Below are positions 37,001 to 48,943 of a stretch of 64,000 bases of DNA, one piece after another. The notes below the pieces were generated by a model. The model was given only the letters and a program-made list of their open reading frames with translations, was not told the DNA's origin and made no database searches. Both the position numbers and the translations under genes were made by a program. Where the stretch lies: assembly GCA_011947345.1 (NCBI GenBank), contig JAAVTG010000579.1, positions 558,001 to 622,000 on the forward strand, in the 5' to 3' direction. Source of the stretch: Phytophthora quininea. Taxonomy: Eukaryota; Oomycota; Peronosporomycetes; Peronosporales; Peronosporaceae. Position 1 is the stretch's first letter; each line of letters starts with the position of its first letter.

Positions 37001-38449
37001 GCATTCCATCTACACTCGTGAATTAGCTGTGGCGTGGAAGTACAAGCGCGACGCGGGGGTTATAATCGCGGCCACACTTCAGCGCAGATACCGCGGGTTT
37101 TGTGGAAGACGAACGGCGCGCTTGAATTTGGCAGCTCGAAGACAACGCTGGTATAAAGAGGACACAGGCGCACGGGCGATCCAGCACTTCTTCCGCAGTA
37201 TCATGTTCGTATTTGGTTTTTGCTGCACGTCAAATGTATTTTGTACTCACCACTGCTGCCAATGTGCTGTATTGTGTCTAGAATTTTGATACGGCTTGCA
37301 AGGTTCAAAGCTCATCTGCATCTGCGGCGGGTGAGTGCCACGAAGATCCAGGCCACTTGGCGCATGTGGATTGCTAAAGCTGTAGCAACATTTCGGCGGC
37401 TACGAAATGACCGTCACCGCCAGCATGCGGCGTTACTGGAAGCTATCGCCTCTCCGCAGCAACATCACAGACTTTTCCTACACCGTGGTGCGGTGCATTC
37501 GATCGTGGGGCTTTATCGCGCGTCGCTAACAGCCCGGGGATGGCAAACCCCAACGTATATTCGTATGCTCCACCGCTCGGCAACGCAAATTCAAGCGCTT
37601 GTTCGCGGACATTTCGGCCGATTGCACGCGAGTTGGTTTCGATACGAACTCACGCGCGCCGCAGATATGGTGCAGCGTGCATGGCGTGGCAAATTGGGCA
37701 AAATGATGTGGCGTCAAATGATGGAGGAACGACAGCAGTTGCGGCGGATACAGGAGGAAGGGGACCGCGCTGCCCTCGTTGCGCAGAAGCAAACGGCGCA
37801 CCACGCACTCGAGGCTTTTCAGCGCGAGAGCCAACATGCTACTGTACTCCAGCGCTGGTACAAGACCCTGCGAAATAGGCAAGTTTTCCGCGAAGCTCGC
37901 AATCATCGTGCGCATGAAGCGCACGCTCGTGGAGAGACGAAACTGGGCGGCATCTTGCGGTCGTCAACGGGCAGCGTCTTGTTCCAGGCTGGAGTGTGGC
38001 GCGACTGCGTGGATCGCAAGGCTGAACTTGCTGCGATGGAGGAAGCAGAGTGTGTCGCCATGGAGAAGGAGATCGAGGAGCTGAAGAAGGCCTGTGTCGA
38101 GGCGCATGCCGGGTCTTCGCTTGCTTCCAAGGAGTTCGTCGATCTGTCCAAGCGTAAGACCGAGTTCGAATGCTCTCGTGCTCGGAGAAAGCGGGCGACA
38201 GAAGCCGTCAAGCAGCGCATCCAGCCGTTCGCAGTCCGTGCCAAGCAACTCACAATGGAGAGCGCGCGGGAGCTGACAGCCAACCGACAGTTGCAGATGG
38301 AGCTGCGCAGTATGCGCTCGGAGCTCAAGAAGTTCCACAGTCTTCTGCGTGGGCGGTTGCCGATGGAGCCGCTGTTGTTAAATAGCGACGTGGAGTCCCT
38401 ACTGGGCGTACTGGACGTCCAGGATGAGACTGAACAGGAGCGAAGTTGA
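34055..38449 (+). CDS. LRR protein with long IQ-motif array and coiled coil
   Basis: Exons 34055-37204 and 37282-38449; with two missing T's (runs 34613-34616 and 35514-35518), 4320 nt, 1439 residues. The N-terminal ~650 residues hold cysteine-containing LRRs of the AMN1/F-box type (VSIARCRRVTDYGVAAF, LDISQCTKLTDTALLAL, LDITGCFQVTNRGISAL). From ~690 to ~1200 come about ten IQ-like motifs (ATDIQRIARGWLERRR, MQIQRIVRGFMGRK, GQIQRAYRAYIAR, TKIQATWRMWIA), which bind calmodulin or myosin-type light chains. The last ~200 residues are a coiled coil (MEEAECVAMEKEIEELKK). LRR+IQ proteins of this kind are often axonemal or centrosomal in flagellates; here that is inference. Start ATG 34055 chosen as first in-frame Met. 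Confidence 0.72.
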
Positions 38450-38610
38450 AGTCGCTCCGTGTCATTCACTTCAACTTGGCTACCAATCATAATTGTCTAA
38501 TGTTTAGACGAATAGAAACGCGTTATTTCAGTATCATCCATTTGATTGGACAAAACTAAATCACTTGGATTTTGTATCGGAAGGGGGTCGAGTGGCGACA
38601 AACGGGAACC

Positions 38611-41225
38611 ATGGCGACGTCGTCCGATGCCGCGGTGGCCGCGAGCTTCAAGGAGCTCAACGCCGCCCTCAAGCGCGAGAACTACACGCGCGCTGTGGAG
38701 ATCTGCAACAAGAGTATGCTTTCTTACGACAGCCAAATGACTGCTCCCTCTCTCTCATCGCTCTGAAATGCCTGAGCAGTCCGCTCCAAGCTGCCGGATG
38801 ACATGGACGCCGTCAAGGTCAAGTGTCTGGCGCTCGTCCGCCTGGAGAAATTCGACAAGGCGCTGGAGCTGGCTGTCAAGTACGATTTCCTCAGCACGGA
38901 GAAGGCCTACTGCCTGTACCGCCTCAAGCAGGACGACGAGACGCTGGCGCTGCTGGATGGAGATCTGGAGACCAAGAGCACGGCTCAGCTGCACCTCGCA
39001 GCGCAACTGGTACGCTCCCAATGAGGTTAAAAGTAGATTAGAGAGGTGAAGAGTGATGATGTGTCATTCGTCGTGTGTTGCAGCACTTCCGCAAGGGGAA
39101 CTACGACCAGAGCATCCGCATCTACGAGCTGCTGCTAGCGAAAGCCCAAGAGGTAACGACGGTCCTAATTGAGCAGATATCGGGGTGAATATGTGACCAT
39201 GTGGCTCCTATTCTGCAGGGAGATGATCTGTTGGAGCTGCAGACCAACTTGTTGGCGGCGTACGCCAGCGCTGGCAGGAGCCACGAGCTGAAAGACCGCG
39301 AGATTCCTGTGAGATTTCCTGAAGTTGGACGCTTGTGGGGCGGCTCTAATGGCCTGCGTTGCTTGCTATACAGATCGACGACGGATTTGAAGTGGCCTTC
39401 AACAAGTCGTTTGTGGCAATCCAATCAGGCGACTGGACGGCGGCTGAGGAGCTCTTGGCGACTGCCGAGCGTAAGACTGTTGCTGCATCCTATTATGCCC
39501 TGTATATCGTACTAACTAGTGCAATTTACGACAGAGTTGTGTCGCGAGACGTTCGTTTCTGAAGGTGCATCAGAGGCCGAGATTGAAGAGGAAGTGGCTG
39601 TCATCAAGACCCAAATGGCGTTCGTGAAGCAAATGCGTGGCGACTTGGACGGCGCGCTCGGATTACCGCAACGTACTAAAGAACAAGTACGTGGGAGCAT
39701 CACAATCCGAAGCCTCTATAAAATGTGGGAACTCTGAATATGCTGCTTGTGTAGGCTGCGTAACCGGGCAGTGGGAGCTGTGGCAACGAACAATATCGTG
39801 ACGATCCGTAAAGACCGTGATATCCTCGACTCATTCAAGCGACTGAAGAACATTGATGCGGGCGTGTTGTCGGACAAACTGAGTCCTGTGCAGCAGGAAG
39901 CTATCCTGATGAACCGCACGCTGCTTCTGTGCTTGATGAACAAGGTGCGTGTAACTTCTTCTTGGCAAACACATATTATGTGCTAACAGTCCTCCTTGTG
40001 AGTGGGGTTTTCTAGAACGATGAGTGCCGTGCGAGTCTGGAAGAGTTGAAGAAGAAATTCCCCGAGTCAAAGTCGATTGCTGACATTGTCTTGCTCCTTG
40101 CTATTAAGGACCAATCTCCATCTGCTGCGATCGATCTATTGCAGGTAAGACGAACTTGTGGAGTTCATCGTCTTGCGCAGATGCTAAAGAGTTTATCCTT
40201 CTGCTTTTGTTAGGGTGATGTCAGTGTGGGTGGTCGTCTGGGCCTCGCTCACGTTTACTTGACCGAAGGACAGATTCTGAAGGCTGCCGAATGCATTCGT
40301 TCTATCGAGGAGCTTGCTCACTCGCCCGGCACAGTCGCTACTCTAGTGGCGCTGTACGAGGAGGCTGGTGATTCACCTTCAGCGCAGAATGTGCTGAAGA
40401 GCGCAGTGGCACACCACAAAGCAGGCGACTACACTTCGGAACAGGCCATGAAGATCCGCGAGGGAGACTGCTGGTACAAGATCCAGAAGAAACAGTATCG
40501 CGAGGCTGCCGACGCGTATCTGGAGTTGCTGGAAGGCGAGACTGCTGGCCCAATGGACCGCGATCTTCGTCTTCGCTCCATGGCCTCGCTCGTTGTGGCT
40601 CTGTAAGGACGCAAAGTTTTTTTCTCAGGGATTTTTATCTAATGGGTCGAGCGTGCAGGTCTTTCTGTGACGCTGAGGCTGCCGAAGCTCGATGCGCCAT
40701 GTTGCCTGCCGTTGAAGAGAGTAACGCAGACCCGAGCGAGTTGGAGAAGGAAGCGCCGCGTTCTAATCGTCTGGCCGTCAAGTTTGCTGAGGACAAGAAG
40801 AACGAGTACGTGCCGCTGGTGGCAATTGCTAGGACTGTAGGAAACTAACAGTCTCGTTTGTTGTCTACAGACGCAAGCGTGCTGCGAAAAGCCCCGAGAG
40901 CATTGCTCGTAAGCGTGCGAGGCGCAGGGAGGCGTACTTGGCTAGCTTGCGCGCTCGCCCGGACTACAACGCGTCCATTGGACTTGTCAACCCGGATCCG
41001 GAGCGCTGGATTCCGCGCAAACAACGTTCGCATGGCAAGCGTGGTCGTCGTGGCCGCAACCGCTTTGTCGGCGCACAGGGCGCTGGCATGGGCACGGAGA
41101 AGGACGCTCTCAAGCTGGACGCTGCAGCGCGTGCTGCTCGCAAGGCCGAGTCGGACAAACCTGCTGCCGTGGTCGTGTCTAGCGGCTCTGGCATTCGCAA
41201 GTCCAAGAAGAAGAAACGCAGATAG
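38611..41225 (+). CDS. SRP72: Signal recognition particle subunit SRP72
   Basis: Eleven exons: 38611-38713, 38780-39009, 39084-39152, 39219-39308, 39374-39470, 39535-39686, 39755-39944, 40016-40144, 40214-40602, 40659-40805, 40871-41225; 1950 nt once one extra base is removed, 649 residues (family ~670). TPR helices (FKELNAALKRENYTRAVEIC, KAYCLYRLKQDDETL) fill the protein. The SRP-RNA-binding tail has the diagnostic NPDPERWIPRKQRS and a Lys/Arg end. SRP72 pairs with SRP68 to bind SRP RNA for co-translational ER targeting. Near 39659 the error is an inserted G (GG instead of G), the only insertion found in the window. Confidence 0.92.
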
Positions 41226-41459
41226 AGGGAGCACTCTCTCTCTCTCTAGATCGAGTCGATGCAGTGGCGACTCGAAACCTGCAGCAGTTAGCTGCTACCT
41301 TCTTCCATACAAGGCGACGTTGTTCCTGTCTGCCCTGAGCCACTTTTGCGCGCGTGAAATCGCTTTTCTTGTCTAGTTTAAGCTCCTACCCGTGCTCTGC
41401 TTCTCCATCTATCTGGCAGATCCCACCACGCTACGATACTGCTGTCATAACTCGACCGT

Positions 41460-42051
41460 CTAGACAGTCGTGAAGCTGGGCGCCTTCTCGCGCAGATAGA
41501 AGAGCTTTGCGCGACGCACGCGCTTCTTGCCTTTGTGGATGAACGCCTCCTGCAGAACCTTGACGCTCTGCAGCAGCGGCGAGTGCAGGAAGATCTTCTG
41601 CTCGTAGCCGTAGCCTCCAATGTGCTGCAAAAGTAAAGAAAAGTCAATACTCAGCCCAATTACTCGACGCCAATGGACTCACGTTGCGGATGACGAAGGA
41701 GCTGCCCGTGCCGCGGTTCCTTCGGGCCAGCACCACGCCCTTGACGCGCTGCACGCGGCCGCTGGTGCGGCTCAGCAGATACTGCACCTCCACCGAGTCG
41801 CCAGGCTTGAAGGCGTCGATGTCCTTGCCCTCCGCGGACTTGGCCACGGCCTCCTGCTCCAGCTGCTGCAGCAACGACGCCGCGCGCTTGGTGGGGATCT
41901 TGAGCTTGGTGTGCTTGGGCTTGGCGGTTGCAGGCGTGGCAGCGGCAGCAGCTTCTGTGGACAGGAAAGACACCTGCGGCCCCAGCAGAGGCGCGCGACG
42001 CGCCCCGGCGGCGTTGGCGACGCGCACGAAGCTCTTGGCGGCGGCCAGCAT
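41460..42051 (-). CDS. Mitochondrial ribosomal protein bL19m
   Basis: Exons 41683-42051 and 41460-41624; 177 residues. N-terminus (MLAAAKSFVRVANAAGARRA) is a typical presequence. The bL19 core follows: FKPGDSVEVQYLLSRTSGRVQRVKGVVLARRNRGTGSSFVIRN, split here as GDSVEVQYLL and RVQRVKGVVLARR, then GYGYEQKIFLHSPLLQSVKV and RVRRAKLFYLREK. bL19 sits at the subunit interface of bacterial-type ribosomes. No frame error. Confidence 0.93.
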
Positions 42052-42281
42052 TGCGAGCGAGTGGCTTTTGTGCGGCCCCGAATGGCTGGGGAAATTGCAG
42101 ACACGGGATTGGCTGAAAAGGGAGACAATACTTAAACGAGGATTACATGTCAATTATACGAGAGTCGAAGTAAGCGGGCCAACTTCCTGTATCCTGGCGA
42201 GCTCCCGCGCAGCATATTCCGAGTCGACCACGTCCTCCCAGTGCGAAGGATTATTGACATGATTTTCAGCCGAGCTGTTTT

Positions 42282-43728
42282 TCACGCGCCTGCGGAACAA
42301 ATATTCCCTGTATGGGGCTCGCCCCAATTGCCTGTTAGACCGCCGCTTGCTTGGTGGTTCCTAACTTTGCCAAGAGCGAAATCCGCTGAGTTTTTGATAT
42401 CGTCTACCGTGGGCTTTACAAAGGCCCGGACGTCACCACCAGAGTAGAAATATCGCTCCTCGACGTCGTTCTTGTTGTAGCCGCACACCTGGGTCCCCAG
42501 CTCAAGCAGGTCCGCTTTTCTCCACGACGAAACCAGGTACAGAGGGACTTGATCACCGCCCGAATTCAATCGCTGCGACGTCGTCAGCAGGTCGAAATCC
42601 GCAAAAGCTCTAGGAACACCTTGGTCGTCTACTTCGTTGTAGCGAAAATCATCCAGCAGCACACACACATCGTCAACTCGACGGAACAGGTCTTCGTATC
42701 TTCGCCTTGCCTTCCCGTTTCTAGTCTTTTCCACTGACAAATACTCCACCTGCTCGCCATTGTAGCCCAAGTAAAAAGGCATCTCTGTGGGCCCCTAACT
42801 GTTCTTACGTATCGGTATACCAACACGTTTTTCTTGCGTGTGAACACCACATAGAAGGCCAGCACGCCCAGCAATGTCGACTTGCCAACACCGGGCGACC
42901 CCACAACGACACGAGGCGTGAATATGCTGTTACATTCTGGCACTTCGAACCAGTCGCGTAGCAGCACTGACGCAAGTTGTTTTTCTTCCTCCCGCCAGTA
43001 AACTGAGCTTGCACATTTCCCCAAAGTGCTCAAGAATTCAGATATCCGTGGGAGTTCATGAACACTACCAGCTTCCCATTCGAGCAAAGAGCTGCACTCT
43101 GCAGCGAACTCATCCGCCGACTTGAGTGTACGCATTTTCAACTGATTTTTAGTCCTAGGAGGACGGTGTGTGGCTGCTTCCACGACAATCGCTTGCTCGT
43201 TCGAACAGCCCAGCAGCGAAATGTCCGCTGAATCATTCAACGGTGGCCCCTTCGGTTCCTTGCGGTACATCTCGATGCTCTCGTAAATCGTCAAGTCAAA
43301 CGCCGAACGATTGGGTAGACTACACTGACACTGCGTGAAAGCTGCCACTCGGAGTCCAGGAATATTGTCCAGTCCACGAGTCAAGCGGACAAAACTTGGC
43401 AGCGACACGCTGGGATCCTGCTCATCAATCAGCCGATACCAAACTTTCCTGAAGGGGCTTGCAGAATCAAAGGACTGCCCTCGGTTTGGCCACACGGCCC
43501 GATCACCTCGCCTGCTCGCAACGAAATGTCCTCCTTCAAATGATCAGCTGTCTCGCACACGCCAAGGTCGGCTGCACAGAATCCCTGCAGTCGAACCGTC
43601 ATAACTTGCTGCACAGCCGACTTAAGGTCGTCAAAATCTGGTGTATCTTGCGCCAGCTCCACACTGCTAGTTGGCGCGAGCGGCGAACCAACCAAGTCCA
43701 CCAGTTTGAACCAAACGCTCATCACCAT
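42282..43728 (-). CDS. Crinkler/RHS-type P-loop NTPase protein (CRN-like)
   Basis: Intronless, about 482 residues from ATG 43728 (further in-frame ATGs at 43755 and 43722). The first ~90 residues look like a ubiquitin-fold Crinkler header (VWFKLVDLVGSPL, FDDLKSAV, LQGFCAADLGV, then PLILQAP). The body has a P-loop GSPGVGKSTLLGVLAF and a Walker B-like VCVLLDDFR, as in the Crinkler-RHS class of oomycete and trypanosome proteins. I see no separate C-terminal nuclease or kinase domain. Two apparent base losses break the frame: the GGGG run at 43454-43457 and the CCCC run at 42792-42795. Either these are read errors, as elsewhere, or this is a decayed effector gene. No signal peptide is visible. 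Confidence 0.55.
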
Positions 43729-43861
43729 ACCTAGGCCAAATGCCAAATGATACATTTCTTCACGATTGATCACCACTGATGGAAGTTAACCGACACCTAT
43801 CATGGGTTTGCAATTTTTCATCTTTGCCGGTACATTTTGGCTATCTTCGCCACGACGAATT

Positions 43862-45294
43862 CTACACTTCTCTCTCCAGGTCGTCGCTGTTGTCGCTGTC
43901 GCTGGTGATAAGAGCCTGCTTCAGCTCGTCCACCGCCGCACCCTTTTCGTCTGGGTAAATTGGTTGCCGCTTCGTCCAGGAGTCTAGCAGTTCTTCCAAG
44001 AACCGATACACGAACAATCCGACCATGATGAACACCAACCCAGCAATATCTTTCGCGTGCAGTGGCTGATGCTCCGGCATGAAAGGGAACGTAAAGGCCA
44101 CATTGCCTAGCGGAACCATAATCGTCATGGCCTGCTCAATACAGAAGAAAACGTTAGTTTATCCGCCATACTGCAGTTTGTTTGAGCGACCTACCAGCCA
44201 CAGTATGTTCGCGCTGCCAAACTTGAGGATCAGGATGATCAGCAGGTTATACACCACATTAAACAACAGGTACGCCGTCACGTAGATGGTCGCCTTGTCG
44301 CAATCGTCCTTGTGCGGCCCGTCAATGATTGTGTTCTGCCCCAAGTAGCACATTAAGCCGTCATACAGATTTTCAGGGAGTTCACGAGGCGTCACTGGGT
44401 GGTCGCCGACCATTGCCGCAGGGAACGTAAGCGGGATCGCAAACAAGAATTGGAACACTGCGATCCAGCCATTCAGGTAGACAGCATCCAGCTCCGCCTC
44501 GCCGAGCGTCTTCTCCTTGTACACACTGGACAGACACATCGGGACGCAGCTAAAGATCATGACAACGGACCACAGCACGATGAGGTGTGGGCTGGTGCCA
44601 CTGCTGCCAGAAGAGTCTCCGCCCGACAGCACGATCAGCAGTCCCAACGTGACTGTCACCGCGCCAATGTACTGGTACCCTGAATATTTGGCCTTGAGCA
44701 GCAAGCTTGAAATTAACATGGAGATCGGAATAGCAGCTTGCCCGAGCAGGATAATGAGCGACCCGCCCAGATACGTGGCTGCGAACACTTGCAAGATACC
44801 CGCGACAGAGTCCAGTCCCCCATGACAGCGAACTTCCGCTTGGGGATGCTGCGCTGGTCCCACGTGATGGAACTGCCGTACTTGATCATGGGGAAAATGT
44901 ACGCAAAGCTGATGGGGATCTACGGCCAGCCATACTCTTGTTGTTAATGCAATTGTCAAGTGACTCTCCCTATTGCCAACGTACGTAGACGAAGGTCGTG
45001 AGCAGGTTCAGGAACGTTGGGTAGTTGTGCATCGGGATAGTCTGCAATCTGCAACAATAAAACACCACAGGAACAGCAGAGTAGAGGGGGCTTTTTAGAG
45101 AAATGATCTTGCAAAATGCCCAGCACTTGGAGCTCACTTCTGGAAGACTGCAAAGCGTACAAAAGCCCTTAATAAAGCCAACCTCCTCTTCATATATGGC
45201 AGCACGCACTCTTGTTGCCTAGCCCCACGAACACCATTGCCACGAAGCTCACGAGCAGCTTCACGTCTCGCTCCGCCTCGGCCCTCGTCGTCAT
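43862..45294 (-). CDS. CRT-like (chloroquine-resistance-transporter-like) membrane transporter
   Basis: Five exons: 45210-45294, 45138-45147 (only 10 nt), 44985-45048, 44195-44919, 43862-44131; with one missing C in the run at 44817-44821, 1155 nt, 384 residues. Signatures of the CRT-like drug/metabolite-transporter family: GNKIFQKLQTIPMHNYP, LNLLTTFVYIPISFAYI, GGSLIILLGQAAIPISML, and a C-terminal TM (AMTIMVPLGNVAF). About ten TMs are expected. Plant CRT-like members move glutathione precursors across plastid membranes; the Plasmodium protein exports peptides from the digestive vacuole. The acidic tail is SDSDNSDDLE. Confidence 0.85.
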
Positions 45295-45383
45295 GTTCCC
45301 CAAGATTCTCCTTCTTCAAAGTGACTGTCCGTTCTATGGCCGCAATAGTACGCTAATATTTACGCAGTTTAATACTCGACTTT

Positions 45384-46757
45384 ATGCGAGGTATCAGTTA
45401 CGCGAAACGTGTGAGAAGGCTGAACATGCGCGTGGCGATCGTGGGCATCGTGTTCCTGGCGTCGCTGGTGGTGACTGGGTGGACGGCGGTGGCCTGGGTG
45501 CTGACTCCGAGTTTCGTGCTGGCGGCACTGCCACTGCCTTCGTTCCTAGGGATCAAACGCTTGTACCGCTGCATCACTCGCCTAGTGTGCGTCGCAGTCC
45601 TGTAGTGATCTAAATTGTCACTTCCTAACCGAATGCTGTGTGTTTTGCAGTCAATGGGCATGGAATGGCCAAGTGGTGCTTCTGTTAGGTGGGTCAGAAT
45701 GCTGTAAAAGCGGAAATTGCTGTGGTAGCTAATGCAGAAGATGTTGTGGCGCATTGCAGAGAAACTGTTTGGCATTCAGGTCAAGGTCTACGGAGATGCT
45801 GCTACCAAGGCCAATGAAGGCCAAATGCAGCAGGACCGAGCGTTGTGGCTCTCCAACCACCGGACACGCATCGACTGGATGCTGCTCTGGAGCGTGGCGT
45901 GGCGAACGCGCACACTGCACCAGCTTCGGATCATTCTTAAGGCTCCGCTGCGCAAAGTCCCCATCTTTGGGTGGGCTATGCAGCACTTTATCTTCATCTT
46001 TCTGGTAAGTTTGGGGTCTGTTGTTGGCTGGAAATGTGCATAGCTCATTGTTTTATGTTGTTGTTATTGTCTGCAGCAACGTCGCTGGGCGGAGGATCAG
46101 GAGAACCTGCGCAGGCTGTTGCCGTTCCTCACGACGGCAGAGCCTGATGCTTCGTACCTACTCTTCCCAGAAGGCACTGATCTGAGCGAGAGCAACCTGG
46201 CTAAAAGTGCTGCATTTGCTGAGAAGAACGATCTCCCACCGCGCCAGTATTCGTTGTACCCGCGCACTACGGGGTGGACTTTCATGTTCCCGCTGTTGAA
46301 GTCGCAACTCACAGCAGTTTACGACGTCACCATGTTCTACGTGGACTATGCCCAGAACGAGCGTCCGTCCGAGGAATCGCTGCTGACTGGCCGTGTGCCG
46401 CGGTTGATCAATTTCTACGTCGAGCGAATTGACATCTCCACACTGCGTGAAAAGAGCGAGAGCGAGCTGGCCACTTGGCTGGAAAAGCGCTTTGAGCGGA
46501 AGGAATCACTGCTCAAGACCTTCTACGAGTCGAGTGGGAACCTTCCTGATGGAGCTGAACCACTTTTCGAGGAAGGCCAGGCGCCGGGGATGGTTGCCCT
46601 CGTCGTGTTTTGGCTGGTGCTGATCGGTACTGCCAGCATTTTGGCACTGATCGGCAACGTCCTCTTCGTCATCGCGGGGATGGTTATCATCGCGGGCTAC
46701 AGCGCTATCACTGCATATGGACCCGGCGTGGATGGTTTCCTCCTAAATCATTTGTAG
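45384..46757 (+). CDS. Lysophosphatidic-acid acyltransferase-like protein (PlsC, LCLAT1/AGPAT group)
   Basis: Exons 45384-45584, a short exon about 45651-45688, 45729-46004, 46077-46757. Acyltransferase motif I is NHRTRIDWM (NHx4D), motif III LFPEGT; the N-terminal TM is VAIVGIVFLASLVVTGWTAVAW, and two TM helices sit at the C-terminus (MVALVVFWLVLIGTASILAL, NVLFVIAGMVIIAGYSA). The layout matches LCLAT1/AGPAT3-5 enzymes of ER phospholipid synthesis. The ~38-nt exon leaves the phase wrong by one and ends in TAG at the splice site, so either a base is missing there or the junctions differ. ATG 45426 is an alternative start. Confidence 0.82.
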
Positions 46758-46792
46758 ATGATGTACAACACAGACCGCAAGGATTCTGTTCG

Positions 46793-48430
46793 TCAATGAC
46801 AGCATTTTGGTCTCATAGTACAGCGGGCGTTGGATTCGTTCCCTGGGAGTCTACACAAAATAAAAACGATCATCCTGGCTTCATCAGCGACGAATACAAC
46901 TTGGCGTGTCGAGCCTACGCGGGGGTTAGGCGAGGTTGGAGCTGATCGCCCACCAGAATTGAGCGTTATCCACGGGTGCCCCAAAGCCTGGCTGGCGGTA
47001 GCACGCTTCTCGGGGTTCTTGTCCAGCAATCGAGACAGCAAATCCTGTACCTCTGGGGAGGACTTTGGTCGTGTCGGGAACTCGAGTTCCTGGTGTGTGC
47101 AAGCACTAGGAGGGTAAAATGGACCGTACCCGTAGACCATTTCGAACAGCAAGATGCCAGCACTGAACATGTCGATGGCAGGACCGTAGTTTGCCTTGCC
47201 TTCAAGTAACTCGGGCGCGATGTAGCCCACCGTGCCGAAGATGCCAGCAAACGGCAGTGACGTCTCCCGTGCATCGAATGCCCGCGAGGCGCCAAAGTCG
47301 CAGAGTTTGACGGTGATGCCGTCGTCGTCCAGAAGCACGTTGTGCGGCTTAATATCGTGGTGCACGACGTTATTCGCGTGCAGGTAGTCGAGGGCGTGCA
47401 GTAGCTGGCGGAAGACTTCACGACATTTACTCTCTTCCATCCCAGCGCCGGTGATCACTGTGTTCAGTGAGCCGCTGTCGGCGCGCTCTAAGATGAAGTA
47501 GTGCGCGCCATCGTCTTCGTAGACGTCGTACAGCTTGACAATGTTGGGGTGGTTCAGCCCCTTGTGAATGACCTTCTCGCGGATCACCGACTGCTTCTCC
47601 TCGGGGAGATCAAAATGTACTTGGGCACGATCTTAACGGCGACCTCTTCCAGCGACGCCTTGTCCTGTCCCGAGCACACCTTGCCGTATGCGCCGGCGGC
47701 AAAGGATTCGCGGATGAGATAGCGCCCATGCATCGCCTTCTCTCTGGGGTGAGCAGCGCCGAGCTCTCGGACGCCGTGCGCATGCGTGGGCTTGCTAGAT
47801 TTTCCGCGACGATCCGGTCCGCATGACTGGCGGCGTGTTGGCGGCGTGGGCGGGAAGAACCGCGTCTTCATCGATAGCAGCAGCGCTCAGCTTGTTGCTG
47901 CCGAACAGGCTGCTCTCGGTGCTGGTGTTGGAAAGGATGTCCGAGACTGCTGGGTCCTCGGTCTGGTCTGTGTCGACGCGGAGGTTGAGACTCTTCTTCT
48001 TCTTGGGCATGGCCGCGGCCATGGAGACCGAGCGGCGGCGGCGAGTGGCGGCCAGTCGGGCCTCCTCGAAGCTCAGCGCACGCAGGTAGCGGTGGTCGCC
48101 GTCGTTGCGGTGCTGGAACCAGGACGGGTCCACGCCGCAGCGCACGCGGTTGCAGATGACGATGTCCTCCTCCAGCACGCTGAAGTTGCGCAGGAACAGC
48201 AGCTTCTTGCCGTCGTGCTGCTTGTTGGGGCGCTGCTTCTGCGCCTCGGCCTCGATGGCGTTGGCCCCCATGCGCGACGTGGGGTGCTCTGGCTTGCTGT
48301 GCGAGCGCTTGAAGGTGGAGTTGTGGCTCAGCCGCACCATGGCGATGTCGTGGGACGACAGATCCAGCGGCGACTTGGCCGGCGGCGCGGGGCCCAGCAG
48401 ACGCACAGAGTCGAGGTCCAGCGCGGACAT
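46793..48430 (-). CDS. Ser/Thr protein kinase, CAMK-like
   Basis: Single exon; with three homopolymer bases restored (A run 47612-47615, TT at 47738-47739, T run 47800-47803, plus strand) 546 residues. The N-terminal ~210 residues are low-complexity with NFSVLEEDIVICNRV, possibly regulatory. Kinase motifs: AAGAYGKV (Gly loop), VAVKIV (Lys), HHDIKPHNVLL catalytic loop (HRD Arg replaced by His: HHD), LCDFGASRAF (DFG), IAPELLEG (APE), HPWI end. The HHD variant is seen in many non-RD kinases and suggests activation-loop-independent control. A Met upstream at 48502 could extend the start. Confidence 0.85.
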
Positions 48431-48546
48431 TTCGGATGGCTGTGGTGGTGGTTCTTGGTGGTCTCTTGGCGACTCTCGAGGGTTTCGCGGACTGAGCTTC
48501 AACGCTCGTTATAAGCAGTCGTAGAAACGCAGCCGAGTTCGAGGTC

Positions 48547-48943
48547 GTCTTGGAATCGCTGTTTGAGATGGGGAAAGCGTCAAGACAGCTGTCCTTGTAG
48601 ATTATCTTGTCCAGCAGAGCGCTCCAACCCTGCGGGAGAATTGCCGACTGCGAGCGTTGGTGCTGATGCCAATTCTCGAGGCATTTCCTCGGCCGACAGT
48701 GTCGAGTCGACAAGCTCCGGAACCGGAACGCGTCCGCCCAATGACCAGCGCCACCAGCGCGAAAAAGGGGTCTAGACGATCAAGTGCTTGCCAAAAACGC
48801 TGCAAGGCGAGCGCCATCTTCAAACGCGTCATGTGGTTGTCGTCCGTAGCCATCTTGTTGTGTGAAAGCTGAAGCACGAACGTTAGCGCTTCAACTTCGT
48901 CAAGGCGATCTCCAAGCAAACACTGTTTGAAACAGATCATTGT
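48547..48943. other. Gap with no defensible gene
   Basis: A 112-codon ORF on the minus strand (48602-48940) contains one hydrophobic stretch (FFALVALVIG) but no recognisable motif or splice partner. It may be 3' UTR of the following gene. I do not call it coding. Confidence 0.4.
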
